Of a stretch of DNA of 64,000 bases, positions 1 to 8,144 are shown piece after piece. A program made the translations under genes and the position numbers. How positions within the stretch are numbered: position 1 is the stretch's first letter; each line of letters begins with the position of its first letter. Source of the DNA: Hymenobacter edaphi. Its GTDB lineage: Bacteria; Bacteroidota; Bacteroidia; Cytophagales; Hymenobacteraceae. Where the stretch lies: the NCBI RefSeq assembly GCF_003258365.1, contig NZ_QHKM01000001.1:434001-498000 (forward strand). The letters are read 5' to 3'. The notes under the pieces are model-generated. The model did no database searches. It saw nothing but the letters and a program-made list of their open reading frames with translations, and was not told the origin of the DNA.

Positions 1-129
1 GTGAAGCTCTCCCAAAAGTCCATTGCCGGCGCCGCGCCCGCCCTGTCGGCCTTGGGCCAGAGCAAGCGCAGCGTGAAGACCGAGCAGGAAGCCGTGGAGC
101 TGCTGCGCTCGGCCGACACGGCCAAATAA
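1..129 (+). CDS. 3' end of an unidentified protein (partial)
   Basis: An open frame enters from the left edge and ends at TAA 127-129, leaving 42 codons. The visible residues are Ala/Ser/Lys-rich and end in a charged helix (VKTEQEAVELLRSADTAK). I do not recognise the family. Codon use (GCC, CTG, GAG) is that of the neighbouring genes, and a strong hairpin follows the stop, which supports a real gene end. The GTG at position 1 could be an internal valine codon. Confidence 0.55.
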   Translation: MKLSQKSIAGAAPALSALGQSKRSVKTEQEAVELLRSADTAK

Positions 130-139
130 GCCGCCCCGG

Positions 140-196
140 CCCCACAGCACGAAGGCCGCCTCCCTGCGCAGGGGGGGCGGCCTTCGTGCTGTGGGG
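140..196. terminator. Strong palindrome, probable bidirectional terminator
   Basis: Arms 140-160 and 176-196 are complementary over 21 bases (CCCCACAGCACGAAGG and its complement) with a G-rich loop. It lies between the convergent ends of the left-edge gene (stop 129) and the META-domain gene (stop 208). No long T run follows, so termination is inferred from position and stem strength. Confidence 0.6.
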
Positions 197-207
197 CGGT
201 TCAGGCC

Positions 208-672
208 CTATTGGGTATACACGGCTTCGAGCCGCAGCAGGGGCGTGGTTTCGGCGGGCGGGCCGGGGTAGAGCCGCAGCGTGTCCCCGACGATGCGGAA
301 ATAGCTGACCTGGCCCAGGGCGCCCAGAAAGCGCGTTTCGGTGTCGAGGGCCGGGCAAGCCATTCGGGTGGTAAGCAGCTTGCTGAAGCGCACCTGTTCG
401 GGAGTGGGCTGCTCGTAGGTACCCGAAAAGCGGTTGCAGCCGGCGTTGCCCTGCACGCGGGTGTCGTCGGTGCGCAGCTGCAAGTCAACCTCGCGGCCCT
501 CGGTGGGCGGCGGCACTGCGTCGGGGCCGAGTTGGCGCAGCACCCAGCGGGTATTGCGCAGCGAGGCGGGCGGTGTGGTCGGGCCGGTGCCGGTGAGCTT
601 GGCGGGGCCGGCCGTCTGGCAAGCGGAAAGCAGGAGTCCGGCGGCCAGGAGGCGGAAACAAGTGGAAATCAT
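208..672 (-). CDS. META/HslJ-domain lipoprotein
   Basis: 154 residues. A lipoprotein signal peptide ends in LSAC (Cys18), so the mature protein is probably lipid-anchored in the envelope. From about residue 40 the chain matches the META/HslJ domain: NTRWVL, then GNAGCNRFSGTY, then TTRMACP, the usual order of conserved blocks. HslJ in E. coli is an outer-membrane protein linked to novobiocin resistance, but no enzyme activity is established for the family. The gene stands alone between hairpins; the ATG at 672 directly begins the signal peptide. Confidence 0.85.
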   Translation of the reverse strand: MISTCFRLLAAGLLLSACQTAGPAKLTGTGPTTPPASLRNTRWVLRQLGPDAVPPPTEGREVDLQLRTDDTRVQGNAGCNRFSGTYEQPTPEQVRFSKLLTTRMACPALDTETRFLGALGQVSYFRIVGDTLRLYPGPPAETTPLLRLEAVYTQ

Positions 673-877
673 AGCAGCAAGAGCAGGAATGAGCGCGGCA
701 ATCGGCCTTTCTTAACGCGGCGAAGCCGGCGGAGTTGGGCGTGTTTCGGCAACTGCCTGGTCTTGATATTATTACTGAATCGGCGGCGGGGCGTTGGTAG
801 CAGCCCGCAAAGCCGACGCCCCCGCCACCCGCTCGAAGAGGGGCCACGGGGGCGCGCAAGCGGAAGAGCGCCGGGAC

Positions 878-1210
878 TTAGTAGCTGCCCGAGGCAACGG
901 GCGGCGTGCGCAGGGCCCGGACCCGGTTGGCGGGGCTGGTGGTCTGCTGCCGCTCCAGCTGCTGCAGCTGCGCGTTCTGGGCGTTGTAGCGCATCACCAG
1001 CTGGTCGTAGGCCTGCAGCAGGGTTTGCAGTTGGGTTTTCAATTCCTTCAGCTCGGCCGCCTGGGCGTAGCGTGGGTCCATGGGCTCCGGGTCGCCAAAG
1101 CCGGTGACGGTGGCCGTGGGACGCTCGGCGGGCGTTTGGGCGTGGGCAGAAGCGTAGCCGAGCAGGAGCAGGGCGAAAAGGAGCAGAAAGCGGAGGAGCG
1201 TGGCAGGCAT
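878..1210 (-). CDS. Small secreted coiled-coil protein
   Basis: 110 residues from ATG 1210; upstream in-frame codons would add a non-signal-like extension and were not used. A hydrophobic signal peptide ending AHAQ is followed by a Gln/Leu-rich helix (about residues 50-90, with LKELKTQLQTLLQAYDQL) that looks like a short coiled coil. No domain is recognised. It is probably periplasmic. The 205-base gap to the META gene shows nothing I can name. Confidence 0.6.
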   Translation of the reverse strand: MPATLLRFLLLFALLLLGYASAHAQTPAERPTATVTGFGDPEPMDPRYAQAAELKELKTQLQTLLQAYDQLVMRYNAQNAQLQQLERQQTTSPANRVRALRTPPVASGSY

Positions 1211-1320
1211 TTTGTGTTGGATGGAGCGTGGTTTGAATGTGACAAAACTAGGTCGTCTGCATTCTGTCCACAATCACACGAACATGTGAGCCGGGCAACC
1301 GGCCGCCCCCGCCGCGCCCC

Positions 1321-2136
1321 TTAGTGCGGCAGCCGCACGCTCAGGCCCCCGCTGACCACGGCGCCGCGCTGGCCCGTAAAGGTCTGGCCCGCCCCCACAT
1401 CGAGGCGCAGACCGGGCAGGGGGCGCCAGTTCAGGCCCACCGTGCCGCCGTGGGTAAAGCCCTGCCGCCCAAAGCCGTAGGCTTCGGTAAAGAAACCGAA
1501 CTTGCCGGCCAGCGGCCCGTTCAGCGCCAGCGTGTAAAGAAACTGTCCCTGCTTGGTATCGGCGGCCCGGAAGCCGCTCTGGCTGAAGCCCAGGTTGGTT
1601 TCGAGGCCGAAGCGCTGCCCGATCTGCTGCGACACCAGGGCGCGGGCCGAGGCCAGCGGCTTGGCCAGGTGCAGGGCCTGGTCACCGGTTTTGGGCAGCG
1701 TCAGCTCGGTGAGAAACACCACCTGCGAGCGGGCATCCTGGTTGGTGGAAGCCAGCCACTTGGCACCCACGGTAAGCGGGGCCAGGCCGGCCGCCGTCGG
1801 GGCCACGTCGGCCCCGAGCAGGCGCGGGCCGGCGTGCTGGTAGCCCTGCGTGAGGCGCAGCTCCATGTGATTGAAGAAGCCCACGCGCAGCAGCCCCGCG
1901 GAAAGGGTACGGGCCTGGCCGCTGGCCGGTAGCTGCCGCTGGGTGCCCAGCTCCACCTGAAACTGGCCGGGCCGCAGCATGCTGGTCGTCACGGTCTGGC
2001 CCGGGCGGTCGGGCCGGATGTTGCGCACGAAGGGCGCGTCCTCGTTGTAGGTCGGATCGGTGGCGGGGGCCTGGGCCAAGGTGCGGCCGGTGGCAGCCGC
2101 AAACAGGGCGCCGGTCAGCAGGATGGTCGTACGCAT
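1321..2136 (-). CDS. Outer-membrane beta-barrel, PF13557-like transporter family
   Basis: 271 residues from ATG 2136, which begins a clear signal peptide (MRTTILLTGALFAAA, ending LAQ). The early block NIRPDRPGQT and the alternating hydrophobic strands up to the C-terminal SVRLPH are typical of the so-called phenol MetA-pathway transporter family, common single-chain barrels in Bacteroidota. Substrate unknown. A 35-residue upstream extension was rejected because it precedes the signal peptide. Confidence 0.7.
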   Translation of the reverse strand: MRTTILLTGALFAAATGRTLAQAPATDPTYNEDAPFVRNIRPDRPGQTVTTSMLRPGQFQVELGTQRQLPASGQARTLSAGLLRVGFFNHMELRLTQGYQHAGPRLLGADVAPTAAGLAPLTVGAKWLASTNQDARSQVVFLTELTLPKTGDQALHLAKPLASARALVSQQIGQRFGLETNLGFSQSGFRAADTKQGQFLYTLALNGPLAGKFGFFTEAYGFGRQGFTHGGTVGLNWRPLPGLRLDVGAGQTFTGQRGAVVSGGLSVRLPH

Positions 2137-2320
2137 GCTGTATCGACACGCAAGACCCGGTTGGTCGTTCAATAATTGTCCCGGAGAAAGGATTAACTTT
2201 AAAATCAAGGCAATCAGCCGGATTTAAATTGTTATTTTCAAAGAATTTGCCAAAAGTGGCAACATTGCTTGCCCGATTTCGTCAGCCGTGCGCAATGACC
2301 TCCTCCGTACTTTTCGCGCT

Positions 2321-3241
2321 ATGAAACACTGTTACCTGCTGCTGACGCTGCTACTGGGCTCTACGGCGGCCCGGGCCCAGAGCCCCGCCGCGCCGGCCGA
2401 TACTATTTCGCCCTGGAAAACCAAGTTTAAGGGCGCGCTGAACATCAGCGAAGCCCTGCTGTCGGACAACTGGAAGGGCGGGGGCGTGAGTTTTCTGGGC
2501 CTGAACGGGCTGCTGAACACGCAGGCCAACTACCGCCGCGACCGGCACAGCTGGGACAACCAGGCCGACCTGCTCTTCGCCTTCGCCCACAACAAGGGCC
2601 AGGGCTACCGCAAAAACCAGGACCGCCTGTTTCTCGACACCAAGTATGGCTACGGCATCAGCGGCGACTGGGACATGTTCTTCTCGCTGAACCTGCTCTC
2701 GCAGTTTGCCCGCGGCTACGAGTACGGCAAGGACGCCAGCGGCAACGAGCAGGCGCGGCTGGTGTCGTCGTGGTTTGCGCCGGCTTTTGTCACCGCCGCT
2801 TACGGCTTCGAGTACCACCCGGCCACCTTCTTCAAAGTACGCCTCGCGCCCTTCGCCCCGCGCATCACGTTTGTCAACCGGCCGGAGCGCTTTCTGGGCA
2901 CCGTGGGCGCCGAGCCCTACGGCGTGCGGCCCCCGCGCGAGGTGCGCCGCGAGTGGCTGGCCGCGCAGGTGCTGGCCGAGTTCGACAAGGACATCATGCA
3001 GAACGTGAACCTAAAGGCGCGTTACCTGCTGTTTGCCAACTACCAGGAGCTGCGCTGGCGCAGCATCGACCACCGCCTGGAGCTGGCCGTGACGGCCAAG
3101 GTCAACCGCTACATCAACGTGGCCGTGACCGGTATCGGCCTTTACGACCGCGACCAGGACGCGCATATTCAGGCCAGCCAGGCCCTGTCGCTGGGCTTCC
3201 TCTACACCTTCCAGAACTACGAGGACAAAAAGCAGCCGTAG
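2321..3241 (+). CDS. DUF3078 outer-membrane protein
   Basis: 306 residues from ATG 2321; the signal peptide ends ARAQ. The body begins WKTKFKGALNISEALLSDNWKGGG and continues with Tyr/Trp-rich amphipathic strands, the pattern of DUF3078, a Bacteroidota family predicted to form an outer-membrane barrel. An upstream GTG-like start (2288) would bury the signal peptide. It is divergent from the preceding barrel gene; the 184-base gap between them is AT-rich (2180-2280) and probably holds both promoters. Confidence 0.8.
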   Translation: MKHCYLLLTLLLGSTAARAQSPAAPADTISPWKTKFKGALNISEALLSDNWKGGGVSFLGLNGLLNTQANYRRDRHSWDNQADLLFAFAHNKGQGYRKNQDRLFLDTKYGYGISGDWDMFFSLNLLSQFARGYEYGKDASGNEQARLVSSWFAPAFVTAAYGFEYHPATFFKVRLAPFAPRITFVNRPERFLGTVGAEPYGVRPPREVRREWLAAQVLAEFDKDIMQNVNLKARYLLFANYQELRWRSIDHRLELAVTAKVNRYINVAVTGIGLYDRDQDAHIQASQALSLGFLYTFQNYEDKKQP

Positions 3242-3276
3242 CGGCGGTTTCTCCGGCCCACCGCCGCGGCGCCGGC

Positions 3277-3489
3277 CTAGTGCATGGAGTGCGTCTCCGT
3301 CTTGGTGGCGAAGCGCCGCATAATGAACTCGGCATCGTCGGGAATGCCGGTGCGCAGGCGCGCCACGGCCGTGTCCTGCCAGTGGCGCAGCTGCTCGGGG
3401 TCATGGCGGCGGTTGTGCAGGCGGTCGGGGTGCTCATCGAGCCACTGCTTGACGAAGCTGCGGGCCTGCTGGTCGGTCATGGGGTTCAT
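3277..3489 (-). CDS. Small hypothetical protein, 70 aa
   Basis: MNPMTDQQARSFVKQWL at the N-terminus, charged and helical throughout, with no signal peptide or membrane segment. Start 3489 is preferred over longer in-frame starts because the extension is arginine-rich and reads through the intergenic region. A second Met (3480) is also possible. Function unknown; it converges on the DUF3078 gene with 35 bases between stops. Confidence 0.6.
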   Translation of the reverse strand: MNPMTDQQARSFVKQWLDEHPDRLHNRRHDPEQLRHWQDTAVARLRTGIPDDAEFIMRRFATKTETHSMH

Positions 3490-3591
3490 GGGCGTAGGGA
3501 GTTGAGTTGCCGATACCCATAATATACAGCCAATTATCCCCGAAACGAATGCCGCCGGCCGCCGATTTTTTCGGCCCCCGACGGCTCTGCC

Positions 3592-3635
3592 CACGCGGCC
3601 CGTACCACCGCCGGGTGGTACGGGCCGCGTGGGTA
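3592..3635. terminator. 20-bp perfect hairpin
   Basis: CCCACGCGGCCCGTACCACC (3592-3611), a 4-base GCCG loop and the exact complement (3616-3635). It lies just downstream of the Arg/Asp-rich gene (minus strand, stop 3654) and is probably its terminator, although no U run is obvious. Confidence 0.6.
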
Positions 3636-3653
3636 CGCAAAGTCAGGCCGTCG

Positions 3654-4490
3654 TTAGCGACGGGGCTGGTTGTCGAGGTCGGGCGAGTCGGTCCAGCGGC
3701 GGTTCTGGTCGGGCTGGCGGCGCTCCTCCCACCGGTCCGCATCGGAAGGGCGGCGCAGGGCGCTGTTGCGGCTGTTGGGGTCGTAGAGGCTGCTGCTGTA
3801 GTCGTCGCCGTAGCCGTAGTCGGAGCGGGCCCCGTCGCGGTTGCTGCCGTCGTAGGGGCGGCGCGGCGCTGGGCGGTCGGCGGCACCGCGGCCCGCGGGC
3901 TGTCGACGGTCGTCGCCCCGCTCGGGGCGGCTAGCAAAATCGTCGCGGTAGTTTTCGTAGAAGCGGTCCGCGCCCCGGTCAAAGTCGCCGCGGGCGGGCA
4001 GGTTGCGGGCATCGTCGTAGCCCCGCTGACCCGCAGGAGCCCGGCCCTGGTCGCGGCGGGCGTGGGCCGGGTCGTCGGCGCGCCGGTCGCTGAGGTAGCC
4101 GGAAGTGCCTTCGGGGTGGTAGCTGCGGCTGCCGGCGGCGCGGCCCTGGGGGGCGTTGTCGTGGCGGCGGGTGTAGTCGGCGCGGCCGGCATCCGGGCGG
4201 CCCGGGCCGTAGCCGCGGCCGCGGTCGGAGCCAGCGTAGTCGCCGTAGTTGCTAAAGCCGCGGCGGCGGTCGTCGTCTTCCTGGTGGCGACGGCGGTCCT
4301 CGTCCTGGCTGCGCCGGGGCTGGTCCCAGGGGCTGTCGAAGTGGATGCGCTCCTCGCGGTCCGGCTCGCGCCAGTCAGGCCGGCGCGGCTCGTAGTTGTC
4401 GCCGAACCGGTCGTGGGGGCGGCGTTCGTGGGGACGGTTGCGGCTCCGGTCGTCGAGTTCGTCCGGGCGGCGGCTGCGGTGCTGGTTCAT
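3654..4490 (-). CDS. Arg/Asp-rich intrinsically disordered protein
   Basis: 278 residues from ATG 4490 (MNQHRSRRPDELDD). Composition is extreme: Arg, Asp, Gly, Tyr, Asn and Pro dominate, with hardly any hydrophobic stretch, and short motifs such as RRPD, DDRRR, YGYGDDY and RGYG recur. There is no signal peptide. Such R/D/Y-rich sequence resembles RNA-binding or condensate-forming disordered proteins, but that is only inference from composition. Biased codons and lack of out-of-frame stops make several shadow frames open here; this frame was chosen for its balanced acid/base pattern, ATG start and operon-like position. A 38-residue N-terminal extension is possible. Confidence 0.55.
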   Translation of the reverse strand: MNQHRSRRPDELDDRSRNRPHERRPHDRFGDNYEPRRPDWREPDREERIHFDSPWDQPRRSQDEDRRRHQEDDDRRRGFSNYGDYAGSDRGRGYGPGRPDAGRADYTRRHDNAPQGRAAGSRSYHPEGTSGYLSDRRADDPAHARRDQGRAPAGQRGYDDARNLPARGDFDRGADRFYENYRDDFASRPERGDDRRQPAGRGAADRPAPRRPYDGSNRDGARSDYGYGDDYSSSLYDPNSRNSALRRPSDADRWEERRQPDQNRRWTDSPDLDNQPRR

Positions 4491-4606
4491 GGGGTCGAGC
4501 GGGTTTGGTTGATAAGTGGTTTTACCCGCGCAGCGGGCCAGGGGTTGCCGTCCGGTGCGGTGCCCACTAAATCGGGCAACGACGGAGGCGTGACGACCTG
4601 GCATGG

Positions 4607-4828
4607 ATGCTCAACGTCAGCAACGATAGTGGTACTACTACTGCTTTAGCACCGCTGACCTGCGGTTGGAGTCGTAGTACCACTTCCGCCATTTCTACTA
4701 CTGCTGCTGCTTCCGCCACTGCTGCTACTTCCGCCACTGGTGCTATTGCTGCTGTAGCCGGCGGCATTGCAAACAGAAAACCCGCCGTGAAACACGACGG
4801 GCTTTTCTCTCACCAAACCTTGAAATAA
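4607..4828 (+). CDS. Thr/Ala-rich small ORF (doubtful), possible leader peptide
   Basis: 73 codons, ATG 4607, with runs of Thr (TTT early, then STT, ISTT) and Ala/Thr/Ser repeats encoded by ACT/GCT/TCC triplets; it runs into the hairpin 4781-4801. GGAGG lies about 20 bases upstream. The pattern, a threonine-codon-rich small ORF followed at once by a hairpin and T run, resembles an amino-acid attenuator, but no biosynthetic gene follows on this strand. It may equally be a trinucleotide-repeat spacer. The rest of 4491-4838 holds nothing else I can support. Confidence 0.25.
   Translation: MLNVSNDSGTTTALAPLTCGWSRSTTSAISTTAAASATAATSATGAIAAVAGGIANRKPAVKHDGLFSHQTLK
4777..4806. terminator. Hairpin with T runs on both strands, terminator of czcA
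   Basis: Stem CCCGCCGTG (4781-4789), AAA loop, CACGACGGG (4793-4801), flanked by AAAA on the left and CTTTT on the right, so it can act in both directions. It lies 32 bases past the czcA stop on the minus strand. Confidence 0.7.
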
Positions 4829-4838
4829 GGGCGCCGAC

Positions 4839-7800
4839 TTACACGGCGGCCAGCTCGCCGTGCGGTGCCGGTTCGGGCTCCGGCTGCGGGCCGTATTTGC
4901 TGTGCTCGGCGCGGTAGGCGCGCTCGAAAATCAGGGGGAAGATGAACAGCGTCAGCAGCGTGCCGGTGATGAGGCCGCCGATAACCACGATGGCCAGGGG
5001 CTTGGAGGTTTCGGAGCCGATGCCGGTGCTCAGCGCGGCCGGCAGCAGGCCGATGGTGGCCATCAGGGCGGTCATCACCACGGGACGCACGCGGCTGGTC
5101 ACGCCGTCGTAGATGCTGCTATCCAGGCTCATCTTCCTGAGCATGTTCTGCTTGAACACCGAAATGAGAATCACCCCGTTCTGAATGCAGATGCCGAAGA
5201 GGGCAATGAAGCCGATGCCGGCCGAGATGCTGAAGTTGGTGTGCGTGAGCAGGAGGGAGGCCACGCCGCCGATGATGGCAAAGGGCACGTTCAGCAGCAC
5301 CAGGCCGGCGTCCTTGAGGTTGCCGAAGAGGATGAACAGGATGAAGAAGATCAGCCCGAGCGAGATGGGCACCACCTGGGTGAGGCGCTGGGTGGCGCGG
5401 CGCTGGTTTTCGAAGTCGCCGGTCCACTTCAGGGTGTAGCCCTTGGGCAGGTGCACGGCCGCGGCCACTTTCTGCTGGGCCTCCTCGATGGTGGAGCCCA
5501 TGTCGCGGCCGCGGATGCTGAACTTGACGGCGGCGAAGCGCTTGTTGTCGTCGCGGTAGATGAGCGAGGGGCCGGTAACGGGGCCGATGCGGGCAATTTC
5601 CGATATCGGGATGGTTTTGCCGGCCTGCGTGGGCACCATTAGCTGGCCGATCTGGGCGGGCGTCTGGCGGTACTGCTGCTCGTAGCGGACGCGGATGGGG
5701 AATTTCCGCTCGCCCTCGTAGAGCTGGGTGGCCTGCTTGCCGCCCACGGCCATTTCCAGCACCGCGTTGGCGTCGGCTTTGCTCACGCCGTAGCTGGCCA
5801 TCTTGTTCTCGTCCAGCTCCACGTGCAGCTCCGGCTGGCCGATGTTGCGCAGCGCCCCGAGGTCGTCGATGCCCTTCACGGTCTTGAGGATGGCGTACAC
5901 CTCGCGGCCTCTCTCCTCCATCAGCTTCAGGTCGGTGCCGTAGATTTTGACCGCAATGGAGCCTTTCACGCCCGAGGCGGCTTCCTCCACGTTGTCCATG
6001 ATGGGCTGCGAGAAGTTGAAATCGACGCCGGGGAAGCGGCCCAGCTTCGCCTTCATGTGCTCGATGAGCTGCTCGCGGTAGGCGGCCGACTTCATCTTGC
6101 TTTGCACCTGCTTGGTGTGCTTGATCTGCACCAGGAACTCGTTGTTGTAGAAGCCCGTCGGGTCGGTGCCGTCGTTGGGCCGGCCGGTCTGGCTCACCAC
6201 GTCCGACACCTCGGGGAAGGAGAGAAACACCCGGCGCATCTCGTTGCAGAGCTTGTTGGACTCGTCCAGCCCGATGCTCAGCGGCAGCTGGGCCCGCACG
6301 TAGATGGAGCCCTCGTTCAGCTCCGGCAAGAACTCCGAGCCCAGGAACCTGAAGGCCCCGAGGCCGCCGGCCACCACCAGGGCCGCCACCAGCAGGCTGA
6401 CGGTTTTGCGGGCGTACGTGAAGCGGAAGAGGCCTTGGGCGCCGCGGTTGATGCCGCGCACGAAGAAGTTTTCCTTTTCCCGCACGTTCTTCTTGAGCAG
6501 GATGCTGGCCAGCACCGGCACCAGCGTGAGGGTGAAGATGAGCGCGCCGAGCAGGGCAAAGCCGAGCGTCCAGGCCAGCGGCGAGAACATTTTGCCCTCC
6601 ACTTTCTCGAAGGAGAAGATGGGCAGCAAAGCGGTGATGATGATGGCCTTGGAGAAGAAAATGGCCTTGCCCATGTCGCGGCCGGTTTTCTTGATCAAAC
6701 CCAGCTTGGCCAGCTTGTTGAACCGCTCCATGCCCTTCTTATGCGCCTCGTGGTCGAGGGCCACAAAGAGGCCTTCCACCATCACCACCGCCCCGTCGAT
6801 GATGATGCCGAAGTCGATGGCGCCCATGCTCAGCAGGTTCGCCGACATGCCCTTCAGGCGCAGGCAGATGAAGGCGAAGAGCAGGGCCAGCGGAATAATC
6901 ACCGACACGATGAAGGTGGTGCGCCAGTCGGCCATGAACAGGAATACGATGACCGTGACGAGCACGATGCCTTCGAGCAGGTTGTGAATCACCGTCTCCG
7001 TGCTGAAGTCGATGAGCTGCTGCCGGTCGTAGAAGGTCTTGATCTGCACGCCCGGGGGCAGGATTTTCTCGTTCAGCTCCTGCACCTTGTCCTGGAGGCG
7101 GGCAATGACTTCGGAGGGGTTTTCGCCCTTGCGCATCACCACGATGCCCTCCACCTTGTCGTCCTGCAGCCCGCGGCCCACCTTGCCCAGGCGCGGCAGG
7201 GCCGATTCCTGCACCGCGGCCACGTTCTTGATCAGAATGGGCGCGCCGTGCACGTTCTTGATGACGGTGTTGTTGATGTCGCCCACGTTGTTCAGCAGCC
7301 CGATGCCGCGCACCACGAAATTCTGCTGGCCCTCGTTGATGACGTCGCCGCCCACGTTGATATTGCTGCGCTGAATGGCCTCGTACACGTCGAGCGGGGT
7401 GATGCCGAAGGTCTGCAGCTTGGTGGGGTCCACGCTGATTTCGTAGCTTTTCACCTCGCCGCCGAAGCTGTTCACGTCGGCCACGCCGGGCACGGCCTTC
7501 AGGTTGCGCTCAATCACCCAGTCCTGGATGGTTTTCAGCTCCCGGGTGGTCTTGTCCTTGCTCTCGATGGTGTAGCGGTAGATTTCGCCGGTAGGGCCGT
7601 AGGGCGGCTGCACCTCGGGGGCTATGCCGTCGGGCAAATCCGCGCCCGTGAGCAGGTTGTTCACCTGTTGCCGGGCGAAGAAATCCTCCACGCCGTCGTC
7701 GAAAATCACCTTCACCACCGACAGGCCGAACAGCGAGGTGCTGCGCACCGAGGTCTTCTTCTGCACCGGGTTCAGCGCAATTTCGATGGGTGCCGTCACG

Positions 7801-8000
7801 AACTTCTCAATCTCCTCGGCCGAGCGGCCGGGCCACTGGGTGATGATGGTAATTTCGGTGTTGGTGACGTCCGGAAACGCCTCGATGGGCGTGTTGCGGT
7901 AGCTCACCACCCCGGCCACGATGGCCACCGCCGTCATCAGGAAGACGAACCCGCGGTTTTTAAGCGAAAAGGCAATGATGCCCTGGATGAACTTGTTCAT
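4839..8000 (-). CDS. czcA: CzcA/CusA-family heavy-metal RND efflux pump
   Basis: 1053 residues, the usual length for HME-RND pumps. A transmembrane helix near residues 14-33 starts the chain, followed by the periplasmic porter domain, a helix bundle from about 340, a second porter domain and a second bundle. The family-diagnostic block DFGIIIDGAVVMVEG is at 396-410; Asp402 lies in the proton-relay position of the HME1/2 (divalent cation) pattern. The pump exports metal ions (Co, Zn, Cd or Ni likely; Cu/Ag not excluded) through the periplasm with the CzcB-like and CzcC-like proteins encoded upstream. It is last in the minus-strand operon and separated from czcB by an inverted-repeat element. 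Confidence 0.92.
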   Translation of the reverse strand: MNKFIQGIIAFSLKNRGFVFLMTAVAIVAGVVSYRNTPIEAFPDVTNTEITIITQWPGRSAEEIEKFVTAPIEIALNPVQKKTSVRSTSLFGLSVVKVIFDDGVEDFFARQQVNNLLTGADLPDGIAPEVQPPYGPTGEIYRYTIESKDKTTRELKTIQDWVIERNLKAVPGVADVNSFGGEVKSYEISVDPTKLQTFGITPLDVYEAIQRSNINVGGDVINEGQQNFVVRGIGLLNNVGDINNTVIKNVHGAPILIKNVAAVQESALPRLGKVGRGLQDDKVEGIVVMRKGENPSEVIARLQDKVQELNEKILPPGVQIKTFYDRQQLIDFSTETVIHNLLEGIVLVTVIVFLFMADWRTTFIVSVIIPLALLFAFICLRLKGMSANLLSMGAIDFGIIIDGAVVMVEGLFVALDHEAHKKGMERFNKLAKLGLIKKTGRDMGKAIFFSKAIIITALLPIFSFEKVEGKMFSPLAWTLGFALLGALIFTLTLVPVLASILLKKNVREKENFFVRGINRGAQGLFRFTYARKTVSLLVAALVVAGGLGAFRFLGSEFLPELNEGSIYVRAQLPLSIGLDESNKLCNEMRRVFLSFPEVSDVVSQTGRPNDGTDPTGFYNNEFLVQIKHTKQVQSKMKSAAYREQLIEHMKAKLGRFPGVDFNFSQPIMDNVEEAASGVKGSIAVKIYGTDLKLMEERGREVYAILKTVKGIDDLGALRNIGQPELHVELDENKMASYGVSKADANAVLEMAVGGKQATQLYEGERKFPIRVRYEQQYRQTPAQIGQLMVPTQAGKTIPISEIARIGPVTGPSLIYRDDNKRFAAVKFSIRGRDMGSTIEEAQQKVAAAVHLPKGYTLKWTGDFENQRRATQRLTQVVPISLGLIFFILFILFGNLKDAGLVLLNVPFAIIGGVASLLLTHTNFSISAGIGFIALFGICIQNGVILISVFKQNMLRKMSLDSSIYDGVTSRVRPVVMTALMATIGLLPAALSTGIGSETSKPLAIVVIGGLITGTLLTLFIFPLIFERAYRAEHSKYGPQPEPEPAPHGELAAV

Positions 8001-8010
8001 GACTCTTTTT

Positions 8011-8144
8011 TAAGAAGCTAGGAGTCAGGAGTTAGGAGCTAGAATAGGGTGGCGCGGGGCCGCTCGGGAAGGGCAAGGCGGTGGCCGTCAGCCCCATTTT
8101 GGCTGACCTCCTAACTCCTTGCTTCTAGCTCCTAGCTTCTTCTA
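8011..8144. repeat. Intergenic inverted-repeat element A (AGGAGTTA/AGGAGCTA words)
   Basis: Left arm 8011-8042 repeats AAGAAGCTAGGAGTCAGGAG-like words; right arm 8107-8144 is the imperfect complement (CTCCTAACTCC, CTAGCTCCTAGCTTCTT). The GC-rich centre is unrelated. The right arm begins at the czcB stop codon (TAG, 8142-8144) and the left arm lies 10 bases before the czcA ATG, so the element fills the whole gap. Confidence 0.85.

Noticed and set aside
3507-4649. Plus-strand frame rich in Val/Ala across the Arg/Asp-rich gene
   Set aside because: Complement artefact of low-complexity coding sequence; no signal, no domain, overlaps an ATG-started gene on the other strand.
5823-8021. Long plus-strand open frame (732 codons) across czcA
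   Set aside because: It is antisense to a clear RND pump, and His/Leu/Ala-rich with no family pattern, the usual shadow of GC-rich codons.
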